Positions 18,549 through 28,413 are shown, counted from the stretch's first letter. The stretch: 64,000 bases of DNA from Photobacterium proteolyticum (GCF_001939735.1 NZ_MJIL01000079.1:370-64369), one strand, 5' to 3'. The notes: generated from the sequence alone by a model not told the origin. Made by a program: numbers and translations.

Positions 18549-19343
18549 TTATGCCTCCTCAGCCAGATGCTGACACTCAGCCAGTAAATCTGTTACAACA
18601 ACGCCGGCAATATAGCGCTTATATTCAACACTACCGATAATATTGGCCACAGGGTGAACGGCATCAGCCACGGCCTGCTCTAACAGTTCACCTTTTAAAT
18701 CCTGCTTTTCAATGTCGCGCAAACGAATAGGTCTCGCGGCACCATTTCGCGTTGGTGACACGCCATCAAGAGCGATAATTTTGTTCCCTTCCTTATCGAT
18801 AGATACAGCGGCAGTCACAACCGCCAAACCTGCCGCAGAGCGGACGATGTTGTATCCAATGCAGGTGAGGTTCACATCAGGGATGATCACTTTGGCAATT
18901 AAATCGCGCTCATCGGCTTCAATATAGTCTTCGACCTCGCTTTCACGACCGTCAGCCAGTACAACACGCGCTTTAAGCGCCATCAAACTTGGAACCAATA
19001 ATGCTTCAGGCTGGAAGGCTGCAATCTCGCCACCCAGAGTGGCCTGGTTGCGCACGTGACGTGAATAAATAAATGCCGCAGCCTGCTTAAGAGCGACTGG
19101 CACCAGCTCACTGTCAATCAGGTTCTGAATACGGCACATCGCACCGATATGCAGGGCTTCACCGTGTTGTTCAATTTTGTCGAAGGCCAGGTTATCAAGC
19201 GAAATCGCTACCGTTTTTTCGGTTTTGCTCGGGGCGGCATTTAGCTTGGAACCACCAGCAAACCAGGTTGCAGCGCCTGCATGTTGCTGCATTAAGTCGA
19301 GTGCTTGGGCAGTAGAGTCCGGTCTCAAGTAGTGTTCAATCAT
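18549..19343 (-). CDS. ygfM: FAD-binding subunit YgfM of the XdhD hydroxylase
   Basis: Protein of 264 residues with the FAD-binding fold of the CoxM/XdhB family: TWFAGGSKLNA near residue 28 and the RHVRNQATLGGEIA motif around residue 92, plus the CO dehydrogenase flavoprotein C-terminal region. It should pass electrons from the molybdenum subunit encoded by the next gene. A sigma-54-type promoter about 98 bp upstream and AAAGGT before the ATG support this as the first gene of a two-gene operon with xdhD. Orthology to E. coli ygfM is by context and length. Confidence 0.88.
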   Translation of the reverse strand: MIEHYLRPDSTAQALDLMQQHAGAATWFAGGSKLNAAPSKTEKTVAISLDNLAFDKIEQHGEALHIGAMCRIQNLIDSELVPVALKQAAAFIYSRHVRNQATLGGEIAAFQPEALLVPSLMALKARVVLADGRESEVEDYIEADERDLIAKVIIPDVNLTCIGYNIVRSAAGLAVVTAAVSIDKEGNKIIALDGVSPTRNGAARPIRLRDIEKQDLKGELLEQAVADAVHPVANIIGSVEYKRYIAGVVVTDLLAECQHLAEEA

Positions 19344-19440
19344 TTTTCTTACCTTTTTAGAATTCTACTTATCTATAAATTCATGCTCTCTTTAGAATCA
19401 GAGGTAATGAAGATTTTTTAATATTCTTAAGCACTAAAAA

Positions 19441-19457
19441 GGCAACTATTGAGCCAA
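19441..19457 (-). promoter_or_regulatory. Sigma-54 promoter of ygfM-xdhD
   Basis: The minus strand reads TTGGCTCAATAGTTGCC, with the invariant GG (-24) and GC (-12) exactly 12 bases apart. It closely resembles the element upstream of ygfK (13 of 17 positions or better). It lies about 98 bp before the ygfM start codon. Confidence 0.75.
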
Positions 19458-19615
19458 ACTTGGCTGTTAGTTTGATAAGAGGTGAGTTTCGTGAGCGCGG
19501 TCAGAAATCGGACCCGAAATGAGACCTGCATCATCATTCATTTTCATATTCATTCTGGGGATAAACACTTATTTAACATGCTAAATAAGATTGCTTCTCA
19601 ATCCATTAGGATTAC

Positions 19616-19673
19616 CTATCAAAATAATATTTTTACTATCAATTTGATAACTATCAACAGTGATAGTTGATAA
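19616..19673. promoter_or_regulatory. Putative activator sites (CTATCA/TGATAG palindromes) upstream of ygfM
   Basis: The 19344-19859 stretch has no gene; this is its most structured part. CTATCA at 19616, CTATCA-ATT-TGATAA at 19636-19650 and CTATCA-ACAG-TGATAG at 19651-19666 (flanked by AA/TT, making a 10-bp palindromic arm) are packed in 58 bp, 160-220 bp upstream of the sigma-54 element. The same half-sites occur before ygfK and ygeW. Binding by the YgeV-type activator is inferred. Confidence 0.55.
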
Positions 19674-19795
19674 TCAGCATCTTGGGCTGTGCCGGCCTTG
19701 ACTACCAAACTCAAGTACTTGGCAGCGGAGACTTTCCTCCTTCTCCTGCTCTTCAGTAAGGTTGCTCATCCAGCGTACTGGCCCGGTAAAGAGGC

Positions 19796-19820
19796 AAAAA
19801 AGGGGGGCCGACTGGCCCCC
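19796..19820 (-). terminator. Terminator after xdhB
   Basis: Stem GGGGGCC / GGCCCCC with a four-base loop followed by six T on the minus strand. It ends the ygfK-ssnA-xdhA-xdhC-xdhB operon before the separate ygfM promoter. Confidence 0.88.
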
Positions 19821-19859
19821 ATAAATTAAAAGAAAAGAAAATAAGAGGAAGGTTGTAAC

Positions 19860-20759
19860 TTATGACACACTTAGCTGACTAAGCCAGCGTCTCAATAGAT
19901 TTAGGGACGCCTGATGGCGGTATTCTGCGGTCGAACGTTGATCATCAATAGGGCGGATAATTTCGCTGTACATGGCGACAACTTCGTCGATAAATCTAGG
20001 TTTGGCGAGTTTCTCGGTAGGCTGGCCAACCAACAGCGACTCCAGTTCGCGGTTACGAACAACCGTCGGACCAACTGCGCCAAACGCAACACGCCAGTCC
20101 ACCAGCTTGCCTTTGCCTGTACGGCCTTTACTGATCTTCGCCATGCCTGCCACTGACAGCTTCGTCAGGGCATTGGCCGCCCGGGTTCCTACCTTGTGAT
20201 AGAAAGTCTCTGGCAGATCGGCCTGCGGGATCACGACATGCGTCAGCATCTCACCTTGCTTTAGCTGAGTAAGACCCGGGGCAAGAATGAAGTCCTCAAG
20301 CAGCATTTCTCGTTGCCCCTGCAAAGATGACAACACAACACGCGCATCAAGCAGGTACAACGCTGGTAGGGAATCTGCCGCCGGTGAGGCGTTACAGATA
20401 TTCCCGGCCATGGTTGCCCGGTTGCGCAGCGCAGGCGCTGCTATCTTGGCCACACTCTGGCGCAGGATATCAGGCACCTGAGGGTACCGCTCAATCTCGC
20501 TGAGGGTTACACCGGCGCCAATAAACAGCGCTGAGTCGGCATCCCCTTCGGCCTGGGTTTCCAGACTGGCCTGAGTGATATGCTTGAGTTCGTCGATCGC
20601 GTCGACAAAGACCACATCACGGGCAAAGCTTGGCGTCATACCCGGTCTGACGCTGTGCTGCACCATTAGGTCCGTACCGCCGGAGAACAATGTGTGATCG
20701 CCAACAGCCAGCTTATCCAGAGCCTGCTCCAGGGTATCAGGTCGATATACCTCTACCAT
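19860..20759 (-). CDS. xdhB: Xanthine dehydrogenase FAD-binding subunit XdhB
   Basis: Flavoprotein subunit of 299 residues. TLFSGGTDLMVQ near residue 26 and RNRATMAGNICNASPAADSLPALYLLDA around 110-140 (split here) are the FAD-binding signatures. The start is set at the ATG 20757-20759, which overlaps the stop of xdhC (TTATGGTAG) and has AGGAG upstream; a longer open frame upstream is spurious. Translational coupling with xdhC and the neighbouring molybdenum subunit indicates a three-subunit enzyme. Confidence 0.9.
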   Translation of the reverse strand: MVEVYRPDTLEQALDKLAVGDHTLFSGGTDLMVQHSVRPGMTPSFARDVVFVDAIDELKHITQASLETQAEGDADSALFIGAGVTLSEIERYPQVPDILRQSVAKIAAPALRNRATMAGNICNASPAADSLPALYLLDARVVLSSLQGQREMLLEDFILAPGLTQLKQGEMLTHVVIPQADLPETFYHKVGTRAANALTKLSVAGMAKISKGRTGKGKLVDWRVAFGAVGPTVVRNRELESLLVGQPTEKLAKPRFIDEVVAMYSEIIRPIDDQRSTAEYRHQASLNLLRRWLSQLSVS

Positions 20760-21223
20760 AAGCCTTCTCCTTTTTCGCTGGCGATCCTCGCGGCATCGAC
20801 AATCATCCCGTACCCGGTACAGCGGCAAAGATTACCCGATATAGCCGTTCTGATTTCCTGCTCGTTCGGCTTGGCATTGACTTCAAGTAACGCATACAGT
20901 GCCAACACCATTCCCGGTGTACAGAAGCCGCATTGCACCCCTTTGGCCTCAAGCAATGCATCAATCACACACTGCCCCTTTTCGGTCTGACGCAAGCCTT
21001 CCAGCGTCATCAGCCGGGCACCTTCCGCCTGGGCGATAGGCATCATGCAAGCATTCACCAACTTGCCGTTAAACAGGATTGAACAAGCCCCGCACTCCCC
21101 TTCACCACAGCCTTCCTTGGTGGCCGTCTTGTTAAGGTTCCCACGTAGTGTGTTCAACAGCGATTGCATTGGGTCGGCTTCAACCTCAACCAGCTCATCA
21201 TTCAGGTAGAACTCGATCTTCAT
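20753..21223 (-). CDS. xdhC: Xanthine dehydrogenase [2Fe-2S] subunit XdhC
   Basis: Iron-sulfur subunit of 156 residues with both clusters of the family: Cys39, Cys44, Cys47 and Cys59 (plant-ferredoxin-like) and Cys98, Cys101, Cys133, Cys135 (QCGFCTPGM, CRCTGY). It transfers electrons from molybdenum to FAD. Its start overlaps the xdhA stop by four bases and its stop overlaps the xdhB start, so the three genes are translated together. The intact cysteine set contrasts with the degenerate domain in XdhD. Confidence 0.93.
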   Translation of the reverse strand: MKIEFYLNDELVEVEADPMQSLLNTLRGNLNKTATKEGCGEGECGACSILFNGKLVNACMMPIAQAEGARLMTLEGLRQTEKGQCVIDALLEAKGVQCGFCTPGMVLALYALLEVNAKPNEQEIRTAISGNLCRCTGYGMIVDAARIASEKGEGLW

Positions 21224-23412
21224 TTTGCCTTCCCTCCTTCTACTGCCTTACCAGCCTCTGCCGTTTCCCCTGCATACAGGGCCTGACAGATTTTCTCTGG
21301 TGTTACCGGTATGGATGACAACGTCTTGCCTATGGCCGCTTCAACCGCCGCCGCAAAGGCTGCCGCACCACCGTTATGGGTTAACTCACCGCCCCCTTTG
21401 GCACCATTCGGCCCAAACGGATACGGGTTATCCACCAAATCACTTCCGATAGCTGGTACATCAAGCGATGTCGGGATCACATAGTCAGCCATGGTTTTCT
21501 GGGCAAAGACTCCGTCTTTGTTCAGTTCCATCTTCTCGCAGCTGCCATAACCCAGCGCCTGCACCAAGCCACCGTCAATCTGGCCCTTGAACACAACCGG
21601 ATCAATTGCCCGGCCGATGTCATACACAGCCCATGCGCCAATAATGTCCGTCTCGCCAGTCGCCATATCGACCTCAACCTCGACGACATTCGCCCCATAG
21701 CTGGTCGCCTGATAAGCGTTGCCCTGATAGGTAGTCTGGTCCCAGACGTGGTAGTCCGGCTTGCGATAGATCTCTTCGATTTCCTGCGGCTCACCTTCCT
21801 GCCAGTTAAGTTGCAGTTTCTGAGCGGCTTTCTCAATCAGGTAACCAACAATCAGGATAGAGCGTGATGCCACTGTCGGGCCGGAGTCCGGCACAATGCC
21901 TGTATCAGGTACCGCCAGCTGAATCGTCTCCAACGGACGGTTCATTGTTTCGGCAACAATCTTACGGAACGTCAGGCTTAGCCCCTGACCGATATCAGTA
22001 TTGGATGCGAGGATCCGAATGGTTCCATCGGCAAGCTTATTCAAGCGAACTCTTGCCCGTACCAGGGTATCTTCCAGATCACCGGCAAAACCACAGCCAT
22101 GCTGGAAGACCGCCAGGCCGATCCCTTTGCGTTTACCGCTACCCTGACAATGTTCACCGCTATCAGGCTGGAACGCATTCAGCGTCGTCTTGGTGTTATA
22201 CTCCGACAGGCTCAACACCCGCTCCAACATTTCGTCCAGCACCAGATCACCGAAGATCTTCGATCCAGTCAGCGTGGTCGAGTCTGATTTAAGGAAATGA
22301 CGTTGCTTGAACGCCGCCGGGTCTTCGCCAACTTTCTTGGCGATATGGTTCATGTGGGTTTCCATGCAGAAACAGTTCTGCGGCGAACCAAAGCCACGGA
22401 ATGCCCCAGTCGGTACGGTATTGGTTGTCCAGGCATGGCCCTCTACACGGACATTTGGGATATCGTAGACATTGGTCGCGGTGGTCAGCGAGCGCTGGAG
22501 AACAATGCCGGAAAGGCTGAGATAGGCGCCGGAATTAATATCAAAATTCAGCTCCATGGCAACAATATTGCCATCAGCGTCAATCCCGGTTCGGTAGTGG
22601 AATTCTACCGGGTGGCGCTTGGAGGTAAACTGAATATCTTCACTACGCTCAAGCACAATTCTGACAGGTCTTTGCAACCGCTCTACCGCAACGGCCAACG
22701 GTCCGGCAAGGACATCAGGGTAGTCTTCCTTACCGCCGAAGCCGCCACCTGTCGGGCACTGAATCGCGCGCACTCTGTCGTGACCGAGGAGTACTGCCAT
22801 ACAGTGGTGAACATAGAAGGGACATTGCATCGACCCTTCGATAACGATCTTGCCATCTTTGGGGTAGCCGACACACCCCTGGGTTTCAAGGTAGATATGC
22901 TCCTGATACCCGGTGCTGCACGTTTCTTCAATAATCGTTACAGCCTGTGCAAAACCCTCGTCGATATCACCTTTAGTCAACGTATGAGTATCAAGCACAT
23001 TGTCTGTTGAATGAATGGCGCCATCGATGAGTGCTTTCGATTGTTCAATCGTATAAGCCGGCGTCAACGGTGAGTATTCTACTTCTATTTGTTGCAGGAG
23101 TTGCTCTATCACATCCGGGTCAGGGCCGACCAGCAGATAGATAACCTGACCGACGAACCGCACTTCTTTGTCGGCAAACGCCGGCCAGTCTATTTCTACG
23201 ATGGGGAGTACATTTTGTCCCGGCACATCATTAGCACCAAACAGATGGTAGCCTTCTGGCATGGCCGGGATCTTAGCCGATTTAATGACGCCTCTAGGGC
23301 AAGAAGAGCGGTAGAACCGCCCTTCTAACAGTCCCTCGTAATGGCGGTCGGCAATATACTTAGCTTCACCTGTGGCTTCTGCCCACTTGAATCGAGTATT
23401 AACCGTATCCAT
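21220..23412 (-). CDS. xdhA: Xanthine dehydrogenase molybdenum-binding subunit XdhA
   Basis: Molybdopterin subunit of 730 residues. CPTGGGFGGKED, GAFRGFGSPQ, SNTDIGQG and the terminal GAKGGGELTHNGG region are the motifs of the xanthine dehydrogenase large subunit, the last providing the catalytic Glu. It oxidises a purine or related N-heterocycle at the molybdenum site. It lies 14 bases after ssnA and is followed by overlapping xdhC and xdhB. The gene lies inside a cluster marked by ygfK, ssnA and yqeB, so a selenium-containing labile cofactor is probable by association. The natural substrate cannot be told from sequence. Confidence 0.9.
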   Translation of the reverse strand: MDTVNTRFKWAEATGEAKYIADRHYEGLLEGRFYRSSCPRGVIKSAKIPAMPEGYHLFGANDVPGQNVLPIVEIDWPAFADKEVRFVGQVIYLLVGPDPDVIEQLLQQIEVEYSPLTPAYTIEQSKALIDGAIHSTDNVLDTHTLTKGDIDEGFAQAVTIIEETCSTGYQEHIYLETQGCVGYPKDGKIVIEGSMQCPFYVHHCMAVLLGHDRVRAIQCPTGGGFGGKEDYPDVLAGPLAVAVERLQRPVRIVLERSEDIQFTSKRHPVEFHYRTGIDADGNIVAMELNFDINSGAYLSLSGIVLQRSLTTATNVYDIPNVRVEGHAWTTNTVPTGAFRGFGSPQNCFCMETHMNHIAKKVGEDPAAFKQRHFLKSDSTTLTGSKIFGDLVLDEMLERVLSLSEYNTKTTLNAFQPDSGEHCQGSGKRKGIGLAVFQHGCGFAGDLEDTLVRARVRLNKLADGTIRILASNTDIGQGLSLTFRKIVAETMNRPLETIQLAVPDTGIVPDSGPTVASRSILIVGYLIEKAAQKLQLNWQEGEPQEIEEIYRKPDYHVWDQTTYQGNAYQATSYGANVVEVEVDMATGETDIIGAWAVYDIGRAIDPVVFKGQIDGGLVQALGYGSCEKMELNKDGVFAQKTMADYVIPTSLDVPAIGSDLVDNPYPFGPNGAKGGGELTHNGGAAAFAAAVEAAIGKTLSSIPVTPEKICQALYAGETAEAGKAVEGGKAK

Positions 23413-23426
23413 AACGGGATCTCACA

Positions 23427-24755
23427 TTAGTCTAATTGATCCATTGTCTTCCATAGACGCTGGGCTACTTTGCTGGCTTCAGCATAGATAGGCGCAACAT
23501 CGAACGGGAATGCACGATCTTCATACACAAAACGCCCTTCAACGATAACGCTGTTGACGTTGCCCGCATTTATGCCGAAGGCAATATGCCCAGGCAGGTT
23601 GTCCGCCACGAATGGCGTCGGGCTGGTGTAGTCAAGAATGGTCAAGTCAGCCTTGTTTCCTGGGTCCAAGCGGCCAAACTTGGCGCCAAAGTTCCGGGCA
23701 AGGATTTCATTACCGTTCCACAGGCTGCGGGTAAAGCTGTCAGGCCAAAGCGGACCACCGGCATCACGATGCTTAAAGAAGGCAAACTTGAGCTCTTCGA
23801 ACATATCGGCACCGATACCATCGGTACCCAACGCGACATTCTTGAAGCGAGTCAGCTTATGGTTGTAACCCACATTGTTGTTCATATTTGAACGGGCGTT
23901 GTGGGCCAGGAAGCCATCTTTGGCATTCAGAATGTCGATGTCACGGTCAGACAGGAACAAGCCATGGGCCAGCAAAGTCTTCTCGTTGATTAGACCAAAG
24001 CTGTCGAGACGCTCGACAATATCCTGGCTGTAATGATGATGGCTGTGTGTCACGTCGTAGCGATCTTCTGCGACATGGACATGAATACCACGCCCTGTTG
24101 CCTGGACAGCCTCAGCCATCATTGCCAAACCTTCGTTGGTCACGGTGAACGGCGCGTGGGCACCGATGTGCGCTTCAACCAAGTACGGTTCTGTGCCTTC
24201 TTCCTTGGCACGGTCGACAAGCTGGGCGAAGGCGATGTTCTCTTCGACACCCGCCATCATTTCCTTCATGCCGCCGTTACGGTCGGTGGTTTCAAAGCAG
24301 GTCATACCGCGCAGTCCAGCTTTCAGGAAGCCTTTTCGCAGGGTATTTAGCGAGCCCGCGATGTAGTTAGGCGATGCATGGTGGTCAATCACCGACGAAC
24401 AACCGTTCTTGATAGCTTCTAGCGAGCAGATAAGGCCGCTGTAGTAGAGCGCTTCTTCATCCAGCGCTCGGTCCATCCGCCACCACAGGTTCTTCAGGAT
24501 TGAGATAAAGTCCGGGCTTGGCTTGATATCAGCCATAATGCCGCGGGCAAGACCCGAGTAAAAATGGTTGTGCGAGCAGACAATACCCGGCATGACCAGT
24601 TTACCCTTCATCTCCTTGACAGTAGCATCCGGGTATTTTGCTGCCAGATCCGAACCAACTTCCTTGATTACGCTGCCATCAATCAAGATATCAACGCTTT
24701 CTTTAATCAGTGCAGGTTCAAACTGCACTGCCGTTGCATTTTTAAGTAATAACAT
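23427..24755 (-). CDS. ssnA: Putative aminohydrolase SsnA
   Basis: Amidohydrolase-fold protein of 442 residues. Metal ligands are seen in VCSHNHFYSGLARG, HVAEDRYD and LGTDGIGADM. SsnA belongs to the chlorohydrolase/deaminase group and always travels with selenium-dependent molybdenum hydroxylases, but its reaction is unproven; ring opening or deamination of a purine product is plausible. The start has GAGGAG seven bases upstream and lies 14 bases after ygfK. Confidence 0.92.
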   Translation of the reverse strand: MLLLKNATAVQFEPALIKESVDILIDGSVIKEVGSDLAAKYPDATVKEMKGKLVMPGIVCSHNHFYSGLARGIMADIKPSPDFISILKNLWWRMDRALDEEALYYSGLICSLEAIKNGCSSVIDHHASPNYIAGSLNTLRKGFLKAGLRGMTCFETTDRNGGMKEMMAGVEENIAFAQLVDRAKEEGTEPYLVEAHIGAHAPFTVTNEGLAMMAEAVQATGRGIHVHVAEDRYDVTHSHHHYSQDIVERLDSFGLINEKTLLAHGLFLSDRDIDILNAKDGFLAHNARSNMNNNVGYNHKLTRFKNVALGTDGIGADMFEELKFAFFKHRDAGGPLWPDSFTRSLWNGNEILARNFGAKFGRLDPGNKADLTILDYTSPTPFVADNLPGHIAFGINAGNVNSVIVEGRFVYEDRAFPFDVAPIYAEASKVAQRLWKTMDQLD

Positions 24756-24769
24756 TCCTGACTCCTCAC

Positions 24770-27700
24770 CTATACATCTACTTTGCCAAGAAGATAACGA
24801 TGATTTGCATGCACATAGCTGATCATGGTTGCTTCATCTGCCATCGACTCAGGCATATCCAGTTCGCTTTGCTCATTAATGCTGAAGGTATATGTTTCGC
24901 CCTGAGTGCGGACAAGTACTTCTTCGCCTTCGATATAGAAACCAGCATTAGTGCTATTGGCAAAGTCACCACGCAGGTTGAAGATGGTGAACTTGTCTTT
25001 GTATGGCTTGCTGTCCCATGGACAGAACTGGGCACAGTTGCCACATTCGTTACAGTAAGCGTCAATATGCAATGTCTGGTACTGATCTTTGAAACCAGGA
25101 ATTGGCAGTGAGATATTGGCGCGGTTCGGACACACATCCACACACTTGCTACAGATATACGAACATTCCAAACAACGTTTTGCTTCTTGCTCGATAAATT
25201 CTTCGCGGTCAGTTTCTTCAAGCTTGTTCGCGCTGATCATCTTGACCTGAATATCGCCTTTACGGGCATATACAGCCTCGGCTTTCACATCAGAAGAAAC
25301 CTCTTTCTCCTGCTCAAGCTGAGCTTCACGAGCCAGAATCGCCGTTGCCGCCTTGCGACCGCCGGAGATAGCAGAAACAATCGATGAAGGACCCGTCTGG
25401 GCATCACCCATCAGGAACACATTCTCAACTGCCGTCTCGCAAGTTTTCGCATCAACAGCTGGCCAGCCATCTTCACCCATTGGGATACCGATACGGCTCA
25501 ATACATCGCGGTTAGACTGTTCGCCCACCGCAGTCACCAGTGCATCCACCTGAAGCTCGACGGTCTTGTCGGTCGCAACTGGACGGCGACGACCTTTCTC
25601 GTCTGGCTCGCCCAGCTCCATCACACGGGCTGTCAGCTTGCCATCGGCATCGTACTGCTCTGGATTGGTCAGGAACATGAACTGCACGCCATCTTCCACG
25701 GCTTCTTCGTACTCTTCCTTGTATGCAGGCATTTCAGCAATCGTACGACGGTACAGGATGGTAACTTTCTCGACACCGTCAACCTTAAGGGCAGCACGGG
25801 CACTATCCATCGCGGTGTTACCGGCACCGACAACAGCAACGTGTTTGCCAAGTTCCAGCTTCTCACCATCGTTAAAGCTGCGGAGGAATTCGAGTGACTT
25901 GAACACCTTGGTGTTATCACCAGACAGTGAAATCGGGTTGCCCTTATCGGCACCTATGCCCAGACAGATATACTTGAAGCCGCTTGATTTCAGTGTTTCC
26001 ACTGTCATATTCGGGTTGCAGCCGTATTCGATATGAACACCGTGGTCTTTAACGAAATCAATATCGTGCTGGATCACTTCGGCAGGAATACGGAACTGAG
26101 GAATGATATTCTTAACCACACCACCGGCATTGTGCTCTTTTTCAAACACTGTGACAGGGTGACCGGCACGGGCCATGAAGTATGCTGCTGACAAGCCTGC
26201 AGGACCTGCACCAATTACCGCAACTGGGTGCTTGGCTTTATCCATGTCTGGTTCATGCCACTTGGCCTTGTAGCCATCCCAGCCTTTATCCAGTGCAATT
26301 TTCTTCATTTCACGGATATTCAGCGCACCTTCGTAGTCACGACGGGTACAGTTGTACTGACACTGGTGATCACAGATGTGACCTGTGATAGCAGGCAGGG
26401 CGTTACGTGAGTAAATCACTTCCAGCGCTTCGGTGTACTTATGCTCACCCATCAGGCGAATGTACTCGGGGATATCCTGGCTGATCGGACAGGCTGTTAC
26501 ACATGGTGCGACATAACAATCAGTCAGAGGCACGGCTTTCTTCACACTGATCTCTTCAGGACCACGCCACTCTTTCTGGACGTAATCGGCAACCAGTGAC
26601 TTCGCCGCCAGGGCTTCAAGCTTGACCAGGTCAACTTTCTGCATGCCCCACTCTTCGCTCGATTCCAGTTCCTTGGCACAATCGGTCAGACGCAGGTAAC
26701 CGCCAGGCTTGAGCAGATCGGTCGCCATGGTGATTGGACGAATACCGGTTTCGAAAATTTCCTTGATGTTGAATTTGCTGGCACCACCGGAGTAAGAAAT
26801 TGGCAGCATGCCGTCAAACTCACGTGATAGCTCAAGCGCTACGTTAATTGATAGCGGGAACAAGGCACGGCCCGACATGTACATCTCTTTGTCTGGCAAA
26901 CGGCCCTTACGGTTCAATGTACCCAGGGTATTGGTTAGTTTGACCCCGAAGCCGATACCTTTCTCTTTGCCCAAATCGACCAGGCGATGCAGCATGGCTT
27001 TCGCATCTTCAATCTGAAGATCATGGCTAAATGACTCTTCGCTCAATGCAACATAGTCAAAACCGGCATTGTCCAGAATACTACGTACGCGCTCGAAGCC
27101 CAGCAGAGTTGGGTTCAGTTTCACGAACGTGTTGATGCCCTTGTCTTCAATCATGTAGCGACAAATTGCTTCGATTTCATTCGGTGGACAACCGTGCATG
27201 GTAGACAGGGTAACGCCACGGGTCAGTTGGGCAGGAATGGTATCCGACAGCTTGTTCAGACGCTCGAAGCGGTGCTCGAAGCCGAAGGTCTTAACGAAAT
27301 CCGGATCGGTAATGAAGCTGTTTAGCTCGGCGATATAGGCATGGAAGCTTTCATGCTCGCTTGAATCAAGCATATCGTGGATATACTTCTGCATCGGCGC
27401 AGTCTGAATACCCGCAAGATCGTAGCCTACACTCATATTGAACACGAAAGACTTCTCTTCGCCATCCGCACGCGGGGCAAAGACTTCTTCTAACAAGTGA
27501 AGTGCAATCCAGGCTTTGAGGTATTCGTCATACGCTTTGATCAGAGTGAACTCTGTCGACCACTCGGTATTAAAGCACTCATCCTCAGCGTCGATACATG
27601 GCTTGGCGATTTCCAGCTGATCCAGTTTCTGAACTGTTTTCAGCTCCATGAAACGTCCACCTGCAAGCCATGAAGAAATGATGTTTTGCGCCAGCTGGGT

Positions 27701-27886
27701 GTGCGGGCCGGCAGCAGGGCCTACAGGGGTTTCACAGTTCTCACCCCAGACGGATAGATCCTTGGCACTCTCCTTGCGATAAAATTGCTTCGATGGAATC
27801 CCAAAAATTGACTGGCTCTCTTTATACTCGCTAAAGATGCGATTGAGTAGCTCGCCAAACGGTACGGGACGCATGATGTCTCCCAT
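24770..27886 (-). CDS. ygfK: Putative selenate reductase-type flavoprotein YgfK
   Basis: Multi-domain oxidoreductase of 1038 residues, matching YgfK of E. coli in length and order. There is a dihydroorotate-dehydrogenase-like N-terminal half (TPVGPAAGPHTQLAQN, STMHGCPPNEIEAI), a GltD-like FAD/NAD(P) region from about residue 540 (AVIGAGPAGLSAAYFMARAG; second GxGNTAMD site), and two C-terminal 4Fe-4S clusters at Cys905-920 and Cys945-956. It was once called a selenate reductase subunit, and a role as electron carrier for the molybdenum hydroxylases is more consistent with its context. AAGGAG precedes the start by eight bases. First gene of the operon behind a sigma-54 promoter. Confidence 0.93.
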   Translation of the reverse strand: MGDIMRPVPFGELLNRIFSEYKESQSIFGIPSKQFYRKESAKDLSVWGENCETPVGPAAGPHTQLAQNIISSWLAGGRFMELKTVQKLDQLEIAKPCIDAEDECFNTEWSTEFTLIKAYDEYLKAWIALHLLEEVFAPRADGEEKSFVFNMSVGYDLAGIQTAPMQKYIHDMLDSSEHESFHAYIAELNSFITDPDFVKTFGFEHRFERLNKLSDTIPAQLTRGVTLSTMHGCPPNEIEAICRYMIEDKGINTFVKLNPTLLGFERVRSILDNAGFDYVALSEESFSHDLQIEDAKAMLHRLVDLGKEKGIGFGVKLTNTLGTLNRKGRLPDKEMYMSGRALFPLSINVALELSREFDGMLPISYSGGASKFNIKEIFETGIRPITMATDLLKPGGYLRLTDCAKELESSEEWGMQKVDLVKLEALAAKSLVADYVQKEWRGPEEISVKKAVPLTDCYVAPCVTACPISQDIPEYIRLMGEHKYTEALEVIYSRNALPAITGHICDHQCQYNCTRRDYEGALNIREMKKIALDKGWDGYKAKWHEPDMDKAKHPVAVIGAGPAGLSAAYFMARAGHPVTVFEKEHNAGGVVKNIIPQFRIPAEVIQHDIDFVKDHGVHIEYGCNPNMTVETLKSSGFKYICLGIGADKGNPISLSGDNTKVFKSLEFLRSFNDGEKLELGKHVAVVGAGNTAMDSARAALKVDGVEKVTILYRRTIAEMPAYKEEYEEAVEDGVQFMFLTNPEQYDADGKLTARVMELGEPDEKGRRRPVATDKTVELQVDALVTAVGEQSNRDVLSRIGIPMGEDGWPAVDAKTCETAVENVFLMGDAQTGPSSIVSAISGGRKAATAILAREAQLEQEKEVSSDVKAEAVYARKGDIQVKMISANKLEETDREEFIEQEAKRCLECSYICSKCVDVCPNRANISLPIPGFKDQYQTLHIDAYCNECGNCAQFCPWDSKPYKDKFTIFNLRGDFANSTNAGFYIEGEEVLVRTQGETYTFSINEQSELDMPESMADEATMISYVHANHRYLLGKVDV

Positions 27887-28005
27887 GATAAATCTCCTTG
27901 ATGCTGTATTTTTCTTGTATTTTCACAGCCAGCACATTTCGTTGTGCAATGCGTAGGGCTAAGAGTGATAGGCCGAAATAGATCAGCCCGCTATGACTCT
28001 TAAAG

Positions 28006-28022
28006 AGCAACTACTGCGCCAA
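28006..28022 (-). promoter_or_regulatory. Sigma-54 promoter of the ygfK operon
   Basis: The minus strand reads TTGGCGCAGTAGTTGCT, with GG and GC spaced 12 bases apart, close to the consensus TTGGCAC-N5-TTGCT. It lies 120 bp upstream of the ygfK start codon, leaving an untranslated leader of roughly 100 bases. Confidence 0.8.
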
Positions 28023-28184
28023 ACTTTAAAATCAAGATCATCAAGACGAATTTTCATCGCTAATTTCGTGACCAATGTCGAAACTAAGGACAAATGTGTG
28101 AGCACGCGCAATATAGAAAATAAGCGCCAATTAATAATAAGAATAAGTTATAAATGAGTATGATTCTTAATTAAGTAATTTTTT

Positions 28185-28411
28185 CTATCAAATTAATAAA
28201 TTGCTATCACTTTGATACCGATAAATATGATAGCAACTATCACTACAATAAAAGTTAAACGGATTTGAGACAGAAGAAATCAAACTTAAATTTTTCAGAT
28301 GAAGAGAAAATAAATCCGATTTGAAATCACACTATATTAATAGCCATAACCAGGCAGATTTTCCCTGATATCAATTTGATAAAAAGTTACTATCAACTCT
28401 CATAATGATAG
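28185..28411. promoter_or_regulatory. Putative activator sites upstream of ygfK
   Basis: The 27887-28413 stretch contains no gene. Palindromic half-sites CTATCA/TGATAG occur at 28185-28190, 28204-28218 (CTATCA-CTT-TGATAC), 28228-28242 (TGATAG-CAA-CTATCA), 28369-28381 (TATCA-ATT-TGATA) and 28390-28411 (CTATCA-N10-TGATAG). They lie 165-390 bp upstream of the sigma-54 element, as expected for enhancer-type sites, and reach the end of mocA. YgeV-type regulator binding is inferred. Confidence 0.55.
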
Positions 28412-28413
28412 GA

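Noticed and set aside
15670..27886. Selenocysteine (in-frame TGA) in the hydroxylases
   Set aside because: All frames are continuous without internal TGA. In this enzyme class selenium is a labile cofactor, not an inserted amino acid.
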